From NCBI RefSeq assembly GCF_018691265.1, contig NW_024881321.1, positions 26,323,698-26,387,697 of the forward strand: a stretch of DNA of 64,000 bases. Reading direction: 5' to 3'. This stretch comes from Tyto alba (taxonomy: Eukaryota; Chordata; Aves; Strigiformes; Tytonidae). Below are positions 35,701-47,957 of this stretch, piece after piece (positions within the stretch are counted from its first letter, which is position 1; each line of letters begins with the position of its first letter). A program made the translations under genes and the position numbers. The notes beneath the pieces were generated by a model. The model was not told the DNA's origin. It ran no database searches and saw only the letters and a program-made list of their open reading frames with translations.

Positions 35701-38700
35701 TTTTCAATATTGCCTGTCAGGTTGACCAAAGTAATGAAATACAAAGTGTTTCTTATTCTCACAGAAAGGTAATGAAATCTAGAAATCCTGTGTTGGTCTG
35801 AAAGTTAATTCTATAAAGGGTTTATCTTTTTTATTTTGGTTGAAATAGATGTGAATTATGAAGTTATCTATATTATCTGATAGATATAGTTTGGAGGACT
35901 ACCTCTCATAAAACTATTTTGTGAAGCAGTATAATCTTTTGGACAGAATAAAAATAATGTTAGTTCTCAATTTATAAACAGAAGAAATACTTAAAGCATT
36001 GTACATAATGTATAAAGAAGTTGAAATAGCTAAAAACTATACTTATTTTTTTCTCCCAAATAAAGTGCTTTTGTGCTACAAAGCAGTGCAGTTCAAAAAC
36101 TGTATTTCTGTTCAGTACCAAGATACATATTGCTCTGCAAAATAGCAGTGAGGTACAAAAACATGACAATGTTGCTGTCAGATCAGACATATCTGTTTTT
36201 ACAGCTAGGGATAGAATTAATGCGTCATAATTTAGGTATCCAAAATGATAAAAATCTGAGTCCTCAAAAATACCTTTATTTGCTCAGTAGAAAGATACAG
36301 TCATTTCCAGAATAAATTTCATTCTAAGGTGGGTCAGATAAACATTCTACTGCAGATTCTTCTCCATTAACTGTAAAAGGGGACATTACTAACTTGTTCA
36401 GACTTAAACATCTAATTACTAGATATCTAACAGCTGGCAAATTCCTAATAGATAAAAATGTAATCTGTCCATTAAAAAAGGTCTCAACTTTAAATATGGA
36501 AGAAATAACAAAAGACTGCATTGCAAGTGTGGTTCTTACGTTTCTTTACCTTAATAAATACCTTGTCTTAACAGTCTGGCAACATAGATCCTTGGGTCAA
36601 ATGCAACCACAAGATAGATATGAAAGATTCTGAGAAGAGCACTGCTGGCTACATCAAAGGGCCCACCCATTAAAATGCTCTCTCCTCTTCCTATTAGAAG
36701 TTATATTTTGCTACACACACTCCAGGTAATCAACTATATTGCATTAATATCACACAGCAATACTGAAAGTATTTTTATTTGGACTTAACCTCTACAGTAA
36801 GATGAAAACAACTGATACTGATTTCCTTTATACAAAGAAAATGTGTTTCAAGTTGTGGAAACTCTTGCTGAACTGTAAATAAGGTTACATAATTGTCACT
36901 TCATACTGTAGTGTTGTGTGAAATGGCAACTAAAAAGGGAGTCTTCAAGGAAATGCATGAATATAGTCTTACCAGGAAGGCATTGGGCTGAGACTTAGAG
37001 CCTTTGCTTCAGTTCTAGGGTCTGATGTAGCCTTACCTCTGTGGTCTTTGGCCACATCTGTAGAAATGGAGATGATACTTTCCTGTCTCCATTGGATTTT
37101 GTAATAATAAATGGACTAATGTTTGTGAAACATGAAAAAACTTCTTTGATGGTGGTCATGCAAAATATTAAATAGAATATCAGTTTGTTAGAAAATAATT
37201 CAACTCTAGTCAAAATAAATATCTACATGCAACCCAGAAAGTAAAAAATTCAAAATATTTTGTGTATGGTCTAAAGAATATAGACAGCATAGATGGAGTT
37301 AATTCAGTTTTATATTGTTACCACTGAGTATAGCTATTACAAACTTTTGTTGTATGTACTATGAAGAAAACTAGCTGCCTTTGGTTTGTATAACAATTAT
37401 GTTAACAATCAAGTTCCTTAACTGACCTAACTATTTTAGCACAGGAATAGAAACATGGCATTTCTTTAAAGAGATAAAACCAAAGGATCCTGATGAGAAT
37501 TAAAATGCTTCTTCTCACTATACATGTGCTATACATAAAACTTTGGGGAGATGCTTGCTTAAGCTTATTGCTGCAAAAGGCACTGAACAGAGACTGTTTT
37601 AAGGACTGAGCTTTTGAGAAGGGCAAATAGTTTATGCAAAAGGTGTAGCACTGGGCCACTTTTTAGCAAAGATGTACTCCTAATATAATGATTCTTGATA
37701 TGCATTTCAAGTGAAGTTGTTCCTTTCCCATGACAAAGGCCTGAACAGCACAGAGGGAAATTACCTCATGTTTCTGTAAAAGCAAAATACCAAACTTCTC
37801 ACAAAGGAAATATAGACAATTTTATTTTCCATGAGCATCAGAAAAAATGAAGCTTATTTCCTACAATTCTGTGTCTTGTGGTTGATTGCAGTTTCTGGTT
37901 GAAGTTTCCATTGTTGGTTGAAGTATTTATACGGTGTCTCTGGCTGTGTCCAGATGACATCTGGTCCAGCAGCCAAGAGGGTTTCCAAGACTGCAGACCT
38001 GGGTTCCTCATCTGACTCTATCAGGGCTATGTCCTTTCTTCTCTTATCTACACAGATGAAATCTTGTTACACATCCCAAAGAGCTTCCATCATGAATGAC
38101 CAGGGATTTGGAATTCCAGGGGTATGTGTCAGGATACATCAAAAGTCAAGTGACAAAAACATAATTGCATGGACCTAGTTTCTATATCACAACAGTCTGC
38201 AAAGCTGGATGGTGAATGAAAAACACAGACTGTATCATTGTGATCAAATACTTACCTTCCTTTTTCTACTAACCATGATGCTTGTGGGGTGGAAAACTCC
38301 ACATATAGGTCTAAAAATCTGTAACCAAGAAATACCATGTAACTCCACCTAGAAAACTTGTCATAAACTGAGCAATACAAAGAAATGCACTTCAAAGGAA
38401 CTTGCAAATTCAGGTACCTTACTGTATGGGTATATAGTCATCTGTGCCAGAAAAAGTTCCTGCAGGGGATGTTGAGTCTAGAGAGAGATTTTAATTACAC
38501 TATTTTAAAAAAAATAAGCTAAGAAAATCACCTTCTGTGAAATGGTTCAGATGAAATTTTTCACCATCTCATTGACTGATAAAATTGATTTTTGGCTTTG
38601 TAACACAAAGAGTACAAAAGAAACACTTGATTAAGTTTAAATTAGAGATACTTATGATATCAGCTGTAGTGGTGGAGTGCACAGTGTGGGTATATACTTG

Positions 38701-38974
38701 ATTTCACCATTTATTACTTAGATGCAGATCCTTCCATTTAAAAGGACAACTGTGATTTCTAAATCAAATACTCAGATAAATAGGAGTGAATGCTTCTGGG
38801 AAAGACAAGTGCTACAGTAATGTGATTCCATGCGAGATGGACAGAGTGTTTACAGACAGATGTTGACATAGTTGAAACTATAGCAGTCCCGTGTATTTGT
38901 CATAGAGGCCTATCAATGAGACAAGAATTACCTGCTGGTTCACAAGGAGGAGTATTCCTTGTGTCAATACAGGA

Positions 38975-38996
38975 TTTTTATTTATTTATTTATTTG
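38975..38996 (+). repeat. (ATTT)n short tandem repeat
   Basis: About five copies of TTTA/ATTT in a row. Simple repeat. Confidence 0.85.
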
Positions 38997-39402
38997 ACAA
39001 AAATTCTCAAGAATATAGACAATGAAATGATAGCATATAAAATGTAAACCTTCCTTGCCATTGTACTCCAACTCTAGAAATTATTCATGATAAAATCTTG
39101 TAAATGTTTGTGGGCAAAAGAAGATTAGGAGTAAGCTCTCAGGTAAATACACATCTGAAGTTTCACATATAAATTCTGTTTGTTTGGTTCTAGTCCTGAT
39201 ATTTAATTATCTCTCTGGTAAATGCAGCTAGGTTTTATTACTACCAAAGGGAAATTTTGACAGGAGTATTTGAGCCTACAACCAGGATTTGGTCCACATG
39301 ATCGAAAGCAGAATATGAAGTGGAAGAATAGCATAAGAGTTCAAAAGTGAGATGTGAAAAGTGTTCTTCATTCTCCTAACTGAACAGACATTGCCCAATT
39401 CT

Positions 39403-39606
39403 GAATAATTTTATATTTAATAATAATACTAATGACAATAATATTAATGATAATAATAATAACATCAACAATCTTTTATAACATAATATATACTTCAATA
39501 AAAAATTAATATATTATATATAAAATATAAATATATACAATACACATGTAGTATAGTATACTTAATAGTAATTATTCTAATTTTTTTTTAATTTAATAAT
39601 AATAAT
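39403..39606 (+). repeat. AT-only microsatellite cluster
   Basis: About 200 bases that are nearly all A and T: TAATAATA-type triplets, then ATATATTATATATAAA-like stretches, then a T-run and TAATAATAA again. It contains several short self-complementary segments. No attached transposon was recognised. Confidence 0.85.
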
Positions 39607-42600
39607 GGAAAGCAAGGTAATGAAATGCCTAACACATTAAACATTATGCTAAAGTGTTTTAACATTCTTTTCAATGTTAATGTTGCCCTTTCTTAGGGGA
39701 ACAAGAATTAAAGTCTACATCAGGAAAGCTATTTTATTTCTCCTCAGAAAACCATTAAAGTCCTTTTGCCACAAATGAAGAAAGTGAAAACAGAAAGAAA
39801 ATTTGTAAATTCCCATGAAAATAAGGAAAAAATTTCTTTATCTGGAATGAGCTATGCATTGTTACAGCCCAATTCTCACTAAATTTTTGTGGTGTTAACC
39901 TTGAGAAAAAGATAGGAAATGTGTTTGTATAGGTCATGATGGAATTATTTCTCTCAAAGGGCAGTACAAAAGCTGAGTTAGGGAAAGCATGGTAAATTAA
40001 AATCCTAACTGATCTGATAGAAAGCCCCTAAGATGATACTGTTTGTTGCCAAGAGTAAGAAGAATGTGTGAAGGCCATATATTTTATAGGAAGCTTCTCC
40101 ACCTAGAATTATAATCTGTGACTGTCCAGTCTCTTCTGCATTGTTTTCTTATTGAATTCTCACAACCAGGGTGGTATTAAGACCAAGTATAGTTAAGCCT
40201 CAATAAATTTCAATGCATTTCATGGGATATGATTTTTTTGGCCTTGTTAATGACTCCCCCAACGAAAGCTATAAATGTTTCTAGCTTTTTTAATAGTTTT
40301 GTCCGTGATGCTCATGTCTGCAAATGAATTCCTCTTACCCTTTCTATAATATTCCCCTCAATAATTTTGTTTAAACTCACTTATTCATAGTAAGTGGAAA
40401 GCATGTGGAAACTTTTTTAAAGACTGATTTTAGAAAGAGATGATATTTTGGATTAAATTTGTAATCACAAAAATGTACATTAATGTTCTATATATACCCC
40501 ATCCATAAACACTGCAACATTGCATAACCTTTGCAAGCAAGTCAGATATTATCACCACTTAAAAATTTATAGTTCTTATTAGAAAGGACCATAAACTGTA
40601 CCTCAATACAGAATCTGAACCATACATAAAGGTTTCATTTAAGTTACAAGAATTTAAGATTATACTCAGTGCAAGCCTGTGCAGATGTTATTTAAATTTG
40701 AAAAGAAACTCATTACTTCTTTGCTTTGCTTCAGAATCTAGAGAGAGATTAATTTGGCAGATTAAGATGTTCAGATTTAGGTGTCTACATGTAAACCAAG
40801 TGCCTAAACCAATGAAGATCTACAGTTTGATGCAGTAACCTTAATTTAGACATCTAGTTCCATTTGATATACCCTATGGTAAACTCTTAGACTTCAGGTT
40901 GACCTAAGGTAACCTCCAGTCCTCACATCAGAAAGGCTTAGATTCACCTGTAGGTTCTCATCAAACTTGACAGCCTTATGTGGATGTCTTAAAAACCTGC
41001 AGACATCTCAGATCACTATATTTAGGCAACAGCCATTGACATAGAACAGGAATATGACATCTGGGCAACCTGTCGACAGATAAGTTTAGGGTCTGAATTA
41101 GCAGTTTTTCCACTCAAATGCCTTGCGCATTGCAAATGCTGAGAATGAAGATTGACATGGTCAGGTTCCACAAAATGTTGCAGCTCCTGCTTTTTTTTCC
41201 TAAAGGTGGCCAGGTGTTGTGGTGTTGCTCTGCTTTTATATAGTATCCTCATGGTCAGAATAATAGAAAAGAGAAAAAGAGAGCTTCCTGTTTCAGCACT
41301 GTCTTCAGTAGGTAGAAACTTGTGTCTCCTGCTTCCTACTAGTATGCCCTGACCTCCAGTTGATCGTGGGACACTCCTCATTCATCCTCTTTACAATAAA
41401 AAAAATGAAACCTTGACTTGGCCAAAGAGATTCAATACTGCAGTTAGGGAGCTCTGGCTCATATTCCAGATATAGCAATTTATATTGTTAATAATAAATG
41501 GGTAAAATACCCTTTCTATTTTTCCTTTTGAAAGAAAATATCCACAGCTGCAGGAAACTGTGTTACCAATGCGTATTAGGCATTCTCAAGAAGAAGAGGC
41601 AGAATAACATGTAGTGACATTCATTCACAAAATTCATAGTGTAGGTATCCACAACATCAACTACCTGACATTCTCTTTGCAGTCAGTAGGAAGAAATAAG
41701 TTGGTCTAAGGCATAATTAATGTCCTGATAAAATAGATATTTATAAATAGATGATAATGATAGATAGTCATCCCCACAATGAGATCCAGTCCACCTAATT
41801 ATAGAAACCTAAGTTAGGAAAGATTTAAAGGAAAGCCATTAGGCTGATTATGCAAGGAATGTAAAAACTTGCTGTAATAATTGTCTTAATTAGGTCCCTA
41901 AAATCAAGGCACAAGATAGGCAGTATTCTACTCCCCATTACTGCATCTTAATGGAACCCATTTAGATGAGAAATAAATATTGACACTTAGATTGGGACAG
42001 TTCAGGGCATGTTCAGAAGCATAACTCCAAGTTTCTTAGGAAATTCAGTGCAACAGATAGGTATTTAGTAAATAGATTTTTTCATGTGAGAAATGTTTTG
42101 GATAATGTTTTGAAATCAGTTTTGGACTCACTTCAATCTAAGGCTATTATCAGTTATCACCTTACTCTTTCAATACACTACAGAGGGAGTTTACTGGCTA
42201 ATGAAGGATTCTAGATTCTATTCCACTGACTGACTGCCTAAAATATGAGATGTTGATTTTAGGTATTGAAGTCCTTGACTGGCTGTATTTCCAATATCAA
42301 GAGACTGATATGAAAAATCTCATCCACTGAGGAAAAAAAAATATGAGACTATTATATACAAATGAAAACAGGAGGCTCATATAAAGTACAGCTTTAACTA
42401 TAATTTTTATCATCACAGTACACAGAGTGTTTTGTCCTCTGAAAATATGAATAAGGACGTCAGTTTCTTTCTCTGGCAGTCATTCATGGGTTTGATGATA
42501 GAACACTGACTGCTTATCTATAAGGTTCTTTTGGATGGTTTCTTGAAAGGCTCAGTTGTTTGTAAGGGTACCAAGGCTTGTAAGAAATTACAGTTGTCAT

Positions 42601-44083
42601 GTCAGTCTGTTTCTCTTATACTATGCTTTATATTTATACACTTGTACAATAAGCTGAACCCTACATAATTTCTCTGCCTATTATATTTTAATAACCATTA
42701 TGAACCGGAGCTACAGTGTCAATTTGAGGTTATTATTGCCACAGGTTAGCTATTTCTGTAATAATATGTGCCATACGGAGCAGCTGATGATCAATTAATA
42801 TTTACTCTGTTATGCATTTTGCCACCTCCCACCCATTTGCAGATTGCTAAAACAAGTCTTGACTTGCATAATTTTTTTCTGCAAATAGTGCATCTTGTTT
42901 TCCAAAATGCCCACCACAGTCTTACAAAAGTGAGAAAATACTCCATTTCCCCAGCTCTTGAGTGTATTAAAATAATAGATGGGACTCCTTTTGGTTTTGG
43001 ATCATGTTTACGATTTTTTTTTTTTCTCCATGTAATTTTGCAATGAGGAGGCTCTTTATAGTAGCTGATCTCTTCTGTAGAGGGTCTTAGACATTAAGTT
43101 CACCCATTTTTCTCTTAATTCTCAGTATGGAGCACTGATCTGATAAATTAATTTTGCCTAGTTGTTGGCCAGTAATTCCTTGTGTAGCCCTGAGGATATA
43201 TCCTCTGTGGTGGCAAGAATTAAAATTGCAAGCTTCCAGAACAGCCAGATCTAAAATCTGTCCAAGTAACACAGGAAATTATCCATCTCCTCTTGTTTTT
43301 AGTAGTTTTGAGAAAATTCCTGAGATTAATTTTCCCTCTAACACCTGGAGTGCATTTGTAACATTAGATATGGCTCTGTTCCAACAGTACGACTACATCA
43401 TAGAGTTCATGCAGCTAAATGTAACTGCTTCTGATAATAAAAAATGCCTCCACATTTTTATTGGAACCATATGTGTATACAACATTCAATTCTGTTGATG
43501 TTCAGATTAACTATACCATTATTTAGAGCCTTGGAAAAGGTTTCCTTTCACATTGTGTAGTAAACATTTGGTCGATTTGGCCCCAATGGAAGATTTAGCC
43601 CAAAGTGTGTACTTGGAAAAGATAACATCTGTACCTGTAAAAACCTTGCAGAATAACTTTGAGAAAAGGCAGTTAAATAACGTAGAATATTTGTGACTCT
43701 GTAAACTCTGTGAGGGATTCCTGATAGAATCAGAACCTTTGTGACATAAAATTAATGGAAATATATAGTCTTTAAGTAGGAATTTCAAAAAAGACTCAGA
43801 GTATGAGTCTCAATAAAGAGAAAACATTTAAAAGGAGAATTCATCCAAACAGTCTGAATGTCAAATGACTGTTTAGTTAAAGAAATAAGGAAGAATTTAT
43901 ATATCATAGTAGGAAGACAGTTTATTATTAATCTTCACAGAAATGATGACTTAGAAAGAACATCAGATCCTCCTGACAAACCAACTCATGAGTGGGTGTC
44001 TAATTTATTAAGAAACTGATTCATGCTTTTTAAATTATGGAGACATTTTGAAAATTTATTGGCTTTTAAGCTTACTTCACATA

Positions 44084-44088
44084 ATTAC
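44084..44088 (+). repeat. Left target-site duplication of the 44089 LTR
   Basis: ATTAC precedes the TG of the LTR, and TTAC follows its CA at 45156. A 4-bp direct repeat is certain. A 5-bp ATTAC duplication is possible if one A was lost at the right junction. Confidence 0.7.
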
Positions 44089-44245
44089 TGTCCTGGGTTG
44101 AGTGACTGGTGGAGTTTTTTGGTGGCAGGGGAGGGGGCTATCGGGGTGGTCCCCTGTGAGAAGCTTCTCGAAGCTCCCCCGGATCCAAGCCAGCTCCACG
44201 TCTGTTTCGGAAATTGAGCCAATCAGCTGCGCCTCTGTGATAACG

Positions 44246-44252
44246 TATTTAA
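44246..44252 (+). promoter_or_regulatory. LTR TATA-like box
   Basis: TATTTAA lies about 157 bases into the LTR, just upstream of the GC-rich transcribed part. The antisense copy at 49478-50518 keeps the same element as TTAAATA at 50346-50352, while the copy at 8819-9837 has lost it. It is likely the retroviral core promoter. Confidence 0.65.
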
Positions 44253-44582
44253 GAAGGGACGTGGTGATATGCAGTCGGACTTGTGAGGACGAGTTGCTGC
44301 AGCTGCATGAACACCAAGGTCAGTGGAGGAACGGAGGAAGAAAGGAGGGGGGAGGTGTGCCGGAGCAGAGACCCCCCCTGTATCCTGTGGTGAGACAGCA
44401 GGGCAGCCCCCCCCTGCCACCCATGAAGATCTACAGTGGAGCAGACATTGATTTATGGCCTGTGGCTCCTGCTCAGATAATCAAGGTTCTGTGCCCGAAG
44501 AAGGCCGGGGTCTTGTGGGAAAAGGTAGCCCCGCTGCTGTAATTCAGTGCTGGAAGGATTGCAGCATGCGGGGGTGTCCCAC

Positions 44583-44760
44583 GCCGGAGCAGCTTGGGAA
44601 GGGCTGCAGCCGTGGGAAGGAATCCAGTCGGAGGAAGTTAGTGACCCATGATGGAGCAGTGTGGGGAACGCTGCGGCCCATGGGAGGAATTCATGTCGGA
44701 GAAAGTTTGTGGAGGACTGTCTCCTGTGAGAGGGGGACCACGATGGAGCAGGGGGTAACA
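44583..44760 (+). repeat. Imperfect tandem repeats inside family B LTR
   Basis: A unit GGAGCAG...GGG..G.TGCRGCC..TGGGARGAAT followed by GTCGGAG.AAGTT.GTG occurs at 44583-44643 and again at 44650-44711. A third partial start, GATGGAGCAG, follows at 44741. Spacing is about 67 bases between the first two. This looks like an ancestral internal duplication of the LTR's transcribed part. Confidence 0.7.
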
Positions 44761-44968
44761 AGTTTTGGACACTCCCCTCACCGAAGATGAAGGAAGTGGC
44801 AGCGCTGACTGCACCCCCCATTCCCTGCCCCTGCGCCACTGGGGGAGGAGGTAGAGATATCGGGAGCAGAACTGAGCCCAGGAAGAAGGGAGGGGTGGGG
44901 GGAAGGTGTTCTCAAGATGTGGCAATGCTTCTCACTGTCCTACTCTGTTATGTGTTGTTAGTGTCTGT

Positions 44969-44974
44969 AATAAA
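44969..44974 (+). terminator. LTR polyadenylation signal AATAAA
   Basis: Canonical AATAAA followed by ATGTTC and a T-run, as expected for cleavage and polyadenylation at the R/U5 border. The two antisense copies have ATTAAA at the matching place. Confidence 0.75.
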
Positions 44975-45714
44975 TGTATGTTCTTTTTTTTCTTCCCCTA
45001 ACGAGTCTGCTCGTGATCATAAAGGGGAATTTTTCCCCATCCCAGTCCTATCTCGAACCCCAAGCCTGGCTCTCTGTCCCTTCTCATTGCCGGAGGGGAA
45101 GGGAGAGAGAGCTGCTGCATGGTGGTTGGCTGACAACCAGGCCTAAACCACGACATTACAGAACACATGAAACTAAAATTCATATTGTGGAATGGAATAG
45201 GTGACTGTTTTTGTCTCAGGTGAAATTTACATTGTTACTTGATGCTAAGAGGAGTTAAATTTTAGCATATCACAAAGAACTTTGACCCTATCATTTAACA
45301 TGACATTTATATAAAATGGGGCTTTTTAGAGCTATAGTTCAATCTAGTAGTTCCCTTATCCTAATTTAGTTTTCAACAGAACAGATTCCGAGATGGTAGG
45401 GTCTATTACTCAAGATTTCATTTTTAAGGAATAGCAGACTTAGATGGGCTTATAAAATAGGACTTTATTAAATGAGAATCTGGGATTAGGTTTATACTAT
45501 TCAAGAAATTGTTCAAATCAAGGTGTAGCAGATGTGATTGAACTGTTTAACTGTAACTCTTTAGTAACATTTTTAGTGCCTTAGTGTATGGGCATGACTT
45601 CAGTAGGTCCTACGTCATGTGTTCTGCCTGTGAATATCTTAGATACCATGTTATCACTTCAAACTGTACTAGATACCTATGATTAACTGGGTGAGCTGAG
45701 CTCACTATTACATG

Positions 45715-45752
45715 TAGAGGGAGAGGAAGAGAGAGAGGGAAAGGGAGAGGAT
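45715..45752 (+). repeat. Purine-only (GA-rich) tract
   Basis: About 38 consecutive A/G bases of the GAGAGGAAGAGAGAGAGGG type. It is a homopurine-homopyrimidine tract; such tracts can adopt triplex DNA, but nothing shows that here. Confidence 0.85.
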
Positions 45753-47938
45753 GACAAGATGAGCCCTTCAGTAAAGGTGAGATTTTGAAGTCTGGTTTCA
45801 TTTAACACAGAGACCTGATTCTCCAGGCAAGGATACCTGGCTCACTGGAACCACAAAGAAGCGGTTTTGGTCTTCTCTTCCTCTCTTCTCATTTTCACTT
45901 TCTCATTTGACCACGTTATGACCTGATCCAGCTTTCTAAAACTATTACAGAAATTGCCTACAATTTTAGTGAATTCAGCTCAGTGAAGGGTCTGACAAGG
46001 GCCTGTGGAAGCTAAAAGAAGGAAGAATATTGCTTGGCAGGAAGCAAGCAGGAGAGCACAAAATGAGAGAGGGAAAGATGAGGATTAGAGAAAATGAAGG
46101 AGCTGGGTTCAAAAAAGAGGAACAGTGATTCCTCTTTTGGCATTGATAACCCTTGTGCCTGGATCAGATGCACATGAAATCACACCCTTCACTTGTCTCA
46201 ACCTATTTTCTGGAAATTAGTCTTCAATGACAAAGGAGAAAGAGAGAAATGAGATTTTTTACAATTCATTGAGGAAATGTTAATTAGTCACTACATTACT
46301 GGGGATGTTACCTAATCTAACAGAGAGATATCCCTAAGGAAATTAAATAATGCTTACTTTAATTAAGAAGAGTAAGCAAACTGTCACCTGGATAAGGAGG
46401 AAATAAAAATTTCAGGAAAAAAGACCCTTAGAGGATTTCAAAAGGGAGATTAGTTACCAAAATTCAGCAAGGTAACCTAAACTATAGTTAATTCACAGTG
46501 TGCAGAAAGAGAGAATACCTCAAAACCATGAAAAATGGCAGTAAGTCAGATGAATAAGGGGGAGATAGAGTGTACACAGGTCAATTTTATTGTTATTCTA
46601 TTTGTTAATTTATGCCTTACATATGTATTTTTGACACTCTGATGTGGTTTAGATGTTGTGGTTAATAACTTTTCTTTATATTTGATATTAATTTAGTTTG
46701 AATTAGGAATGATTTTACTGTAATTACATAACATTTCTAATGCAAGAATCTGGCATATCTATAAATTATGCTTTTTGGACATTTTACCAAGTAGCTGAAG
46801 TATTAAACAAATAACTTTAACAAGAAACAAGTAACTTTATTTAAGAGAGTTTCCATAGAACTCAAATAGTTCTTGAAGTGTATTTGCCCATTTCCCTTGC
46901 ATTGGCCAGTTGAATAGCTGCAATTTTACAAATCTGGAGGGTCAGAAGATCAGCAATAACTAAGAGAACAGAGTGGCATGTAGGGAGATGTTATACTGCA
47001 CATTTGAAATCAAATGGTCCTCTAGAAGTTAGTACAGACTTAATTTTCTTTCTCAAATTTAGAGGAGAAATAAAATGTAGAATATGGAAATACTACGATG
47101 AAGATTAATATGCAGGAACAGAATGTCATTCAGTTTTGTGCTCAATATTTATTATACCACAGTTCAGATAGTGTCTTGACCTCTAAAGAAGGATCTTCCA
47201 ATTCTCAGGCATCTGACACCCTGATTTTGCTATGAAAGCCTATACATTTTATCAAATTCCCAAGAACAGCAATCTACCCATTGTGAGAGAAGCCAACAAC
47301 CTTAAGATGATTATTGTTTTTCATTAACTGCAGCAAGATATTTCTGTGCAGGACTTTATTACATGGAAACATACACTGTATGTGGATCACAGGATATCTA
47401 ACACGTCTTTTACTTCCTGAAATCACTTTCTGTTACAAATATTGAATGATATTAAAGATCTGTTCATTGGACCAAACTAATGGTATCTAAGAGTTCCAGG
47501 CTGAAAAACAGGGCTGGTATTTCCACAGTCCTATCACTCAGAAAACTTTTAAAAAGGGAAATAATTTCTCCTGGGTATGAAACTTCCAGACATTCTGGAA
47601 CTGACACCTAGTGGAGCTAGGAGTTGTCACAAACCCTGCCACCCGTTCCTAAAAATGAGTCACCTGCCTCCCAGCATGACTTTTCCAGTGTGTAAGTGTG
47701 TTTGAAAGCTGATTTTAGAGTAAAACAAAACTAGAGATTTTGGAAAAGAAGCCACATACATGTTCTCCTTAAAGAGAGGATGAGAGAACACATCTGTGAA
47801 CAAATAATTTGTGACAGATGTTGATATCATTGCTTAGAATACTATTGGACACACTCTGATACAATGAAAAGTAATATAAAATAGGAATTTCTACAATATA
47901 GAAAGAATGCTTTTATTATTGCTTCTCAATAATTATTT

Positions 47939-47957
47939 TTTTTATATATATATAATC
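47939..47957 (+). repeat. T-run followed by (TA)n
   Basis: Short T-run and TATATATATATA segment. Simple repeat. Confidence 0.8.

Larger units (their letters stand above)
32701..44088. other. Long non-genic stretch, no gene seen
   Basis: Over 11 kb with no supportable gene or RNA. It includes an ATTT repeat at 38975-38996, an AT-rich microsatellite cluster at 39403-39606 and a faint old-repeat signature near 40765-40990 (TTTAGGTGTCTACATG and related pieces). The region 33570-33900 is less repetitive and could be examined for conserved non-coding sequence. Frames at 36073-36315, 37918-38178, 41022-41381 and 43154-43498 have no recognisable domains. Confidence 0.5.
44089..45155 (+). mobile_element. 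Solo LTR, family B (about 1.07 kb), sense
   Basis: A complete LTR from TGTCCTGGGTTGAGTGACTG to ...CTAAACCACGACA, flanked by a TTAC direct repeat. It is much more GC-rich than its surroundings and is the best-preserved copy of the family. The order is a U3 region with AAGCTTCTCGAAGCTCC, a TATTTAA box at 44246, and a long transcribed region with GGAGCAG-containing repeats. AATAAA follows at 44969 with a T-rich stretch after it, then a U5-like C/T-rich end. No gag/pol sequence is attached, so it arose by recombination between the two LTRs of a provirus. The frames 44102-44542, 44453-44839, 44455-44790 and 44787-45146 overlap on both strands inside the LTR and show no known protein. Assignment to the ERVL class rests on the 5-bp duplication at 49478-50518 and general resemblance to avian LTRs of that class. 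Confidence 0.9.

Noticed and set aside
41022..41381. 119-codon minus-strand frame
   Set aside because: No domain, no paralogue in the window, and adjacent to a probable old repeat.
44102..45146. Several long frames on both strands (up to 146 codons) that could look like GC-rich genes
   Set aside because: They lie wholly inside a bounded LTR, overlap on opposite strands, and have no domain. High GC lowers stop frequency.
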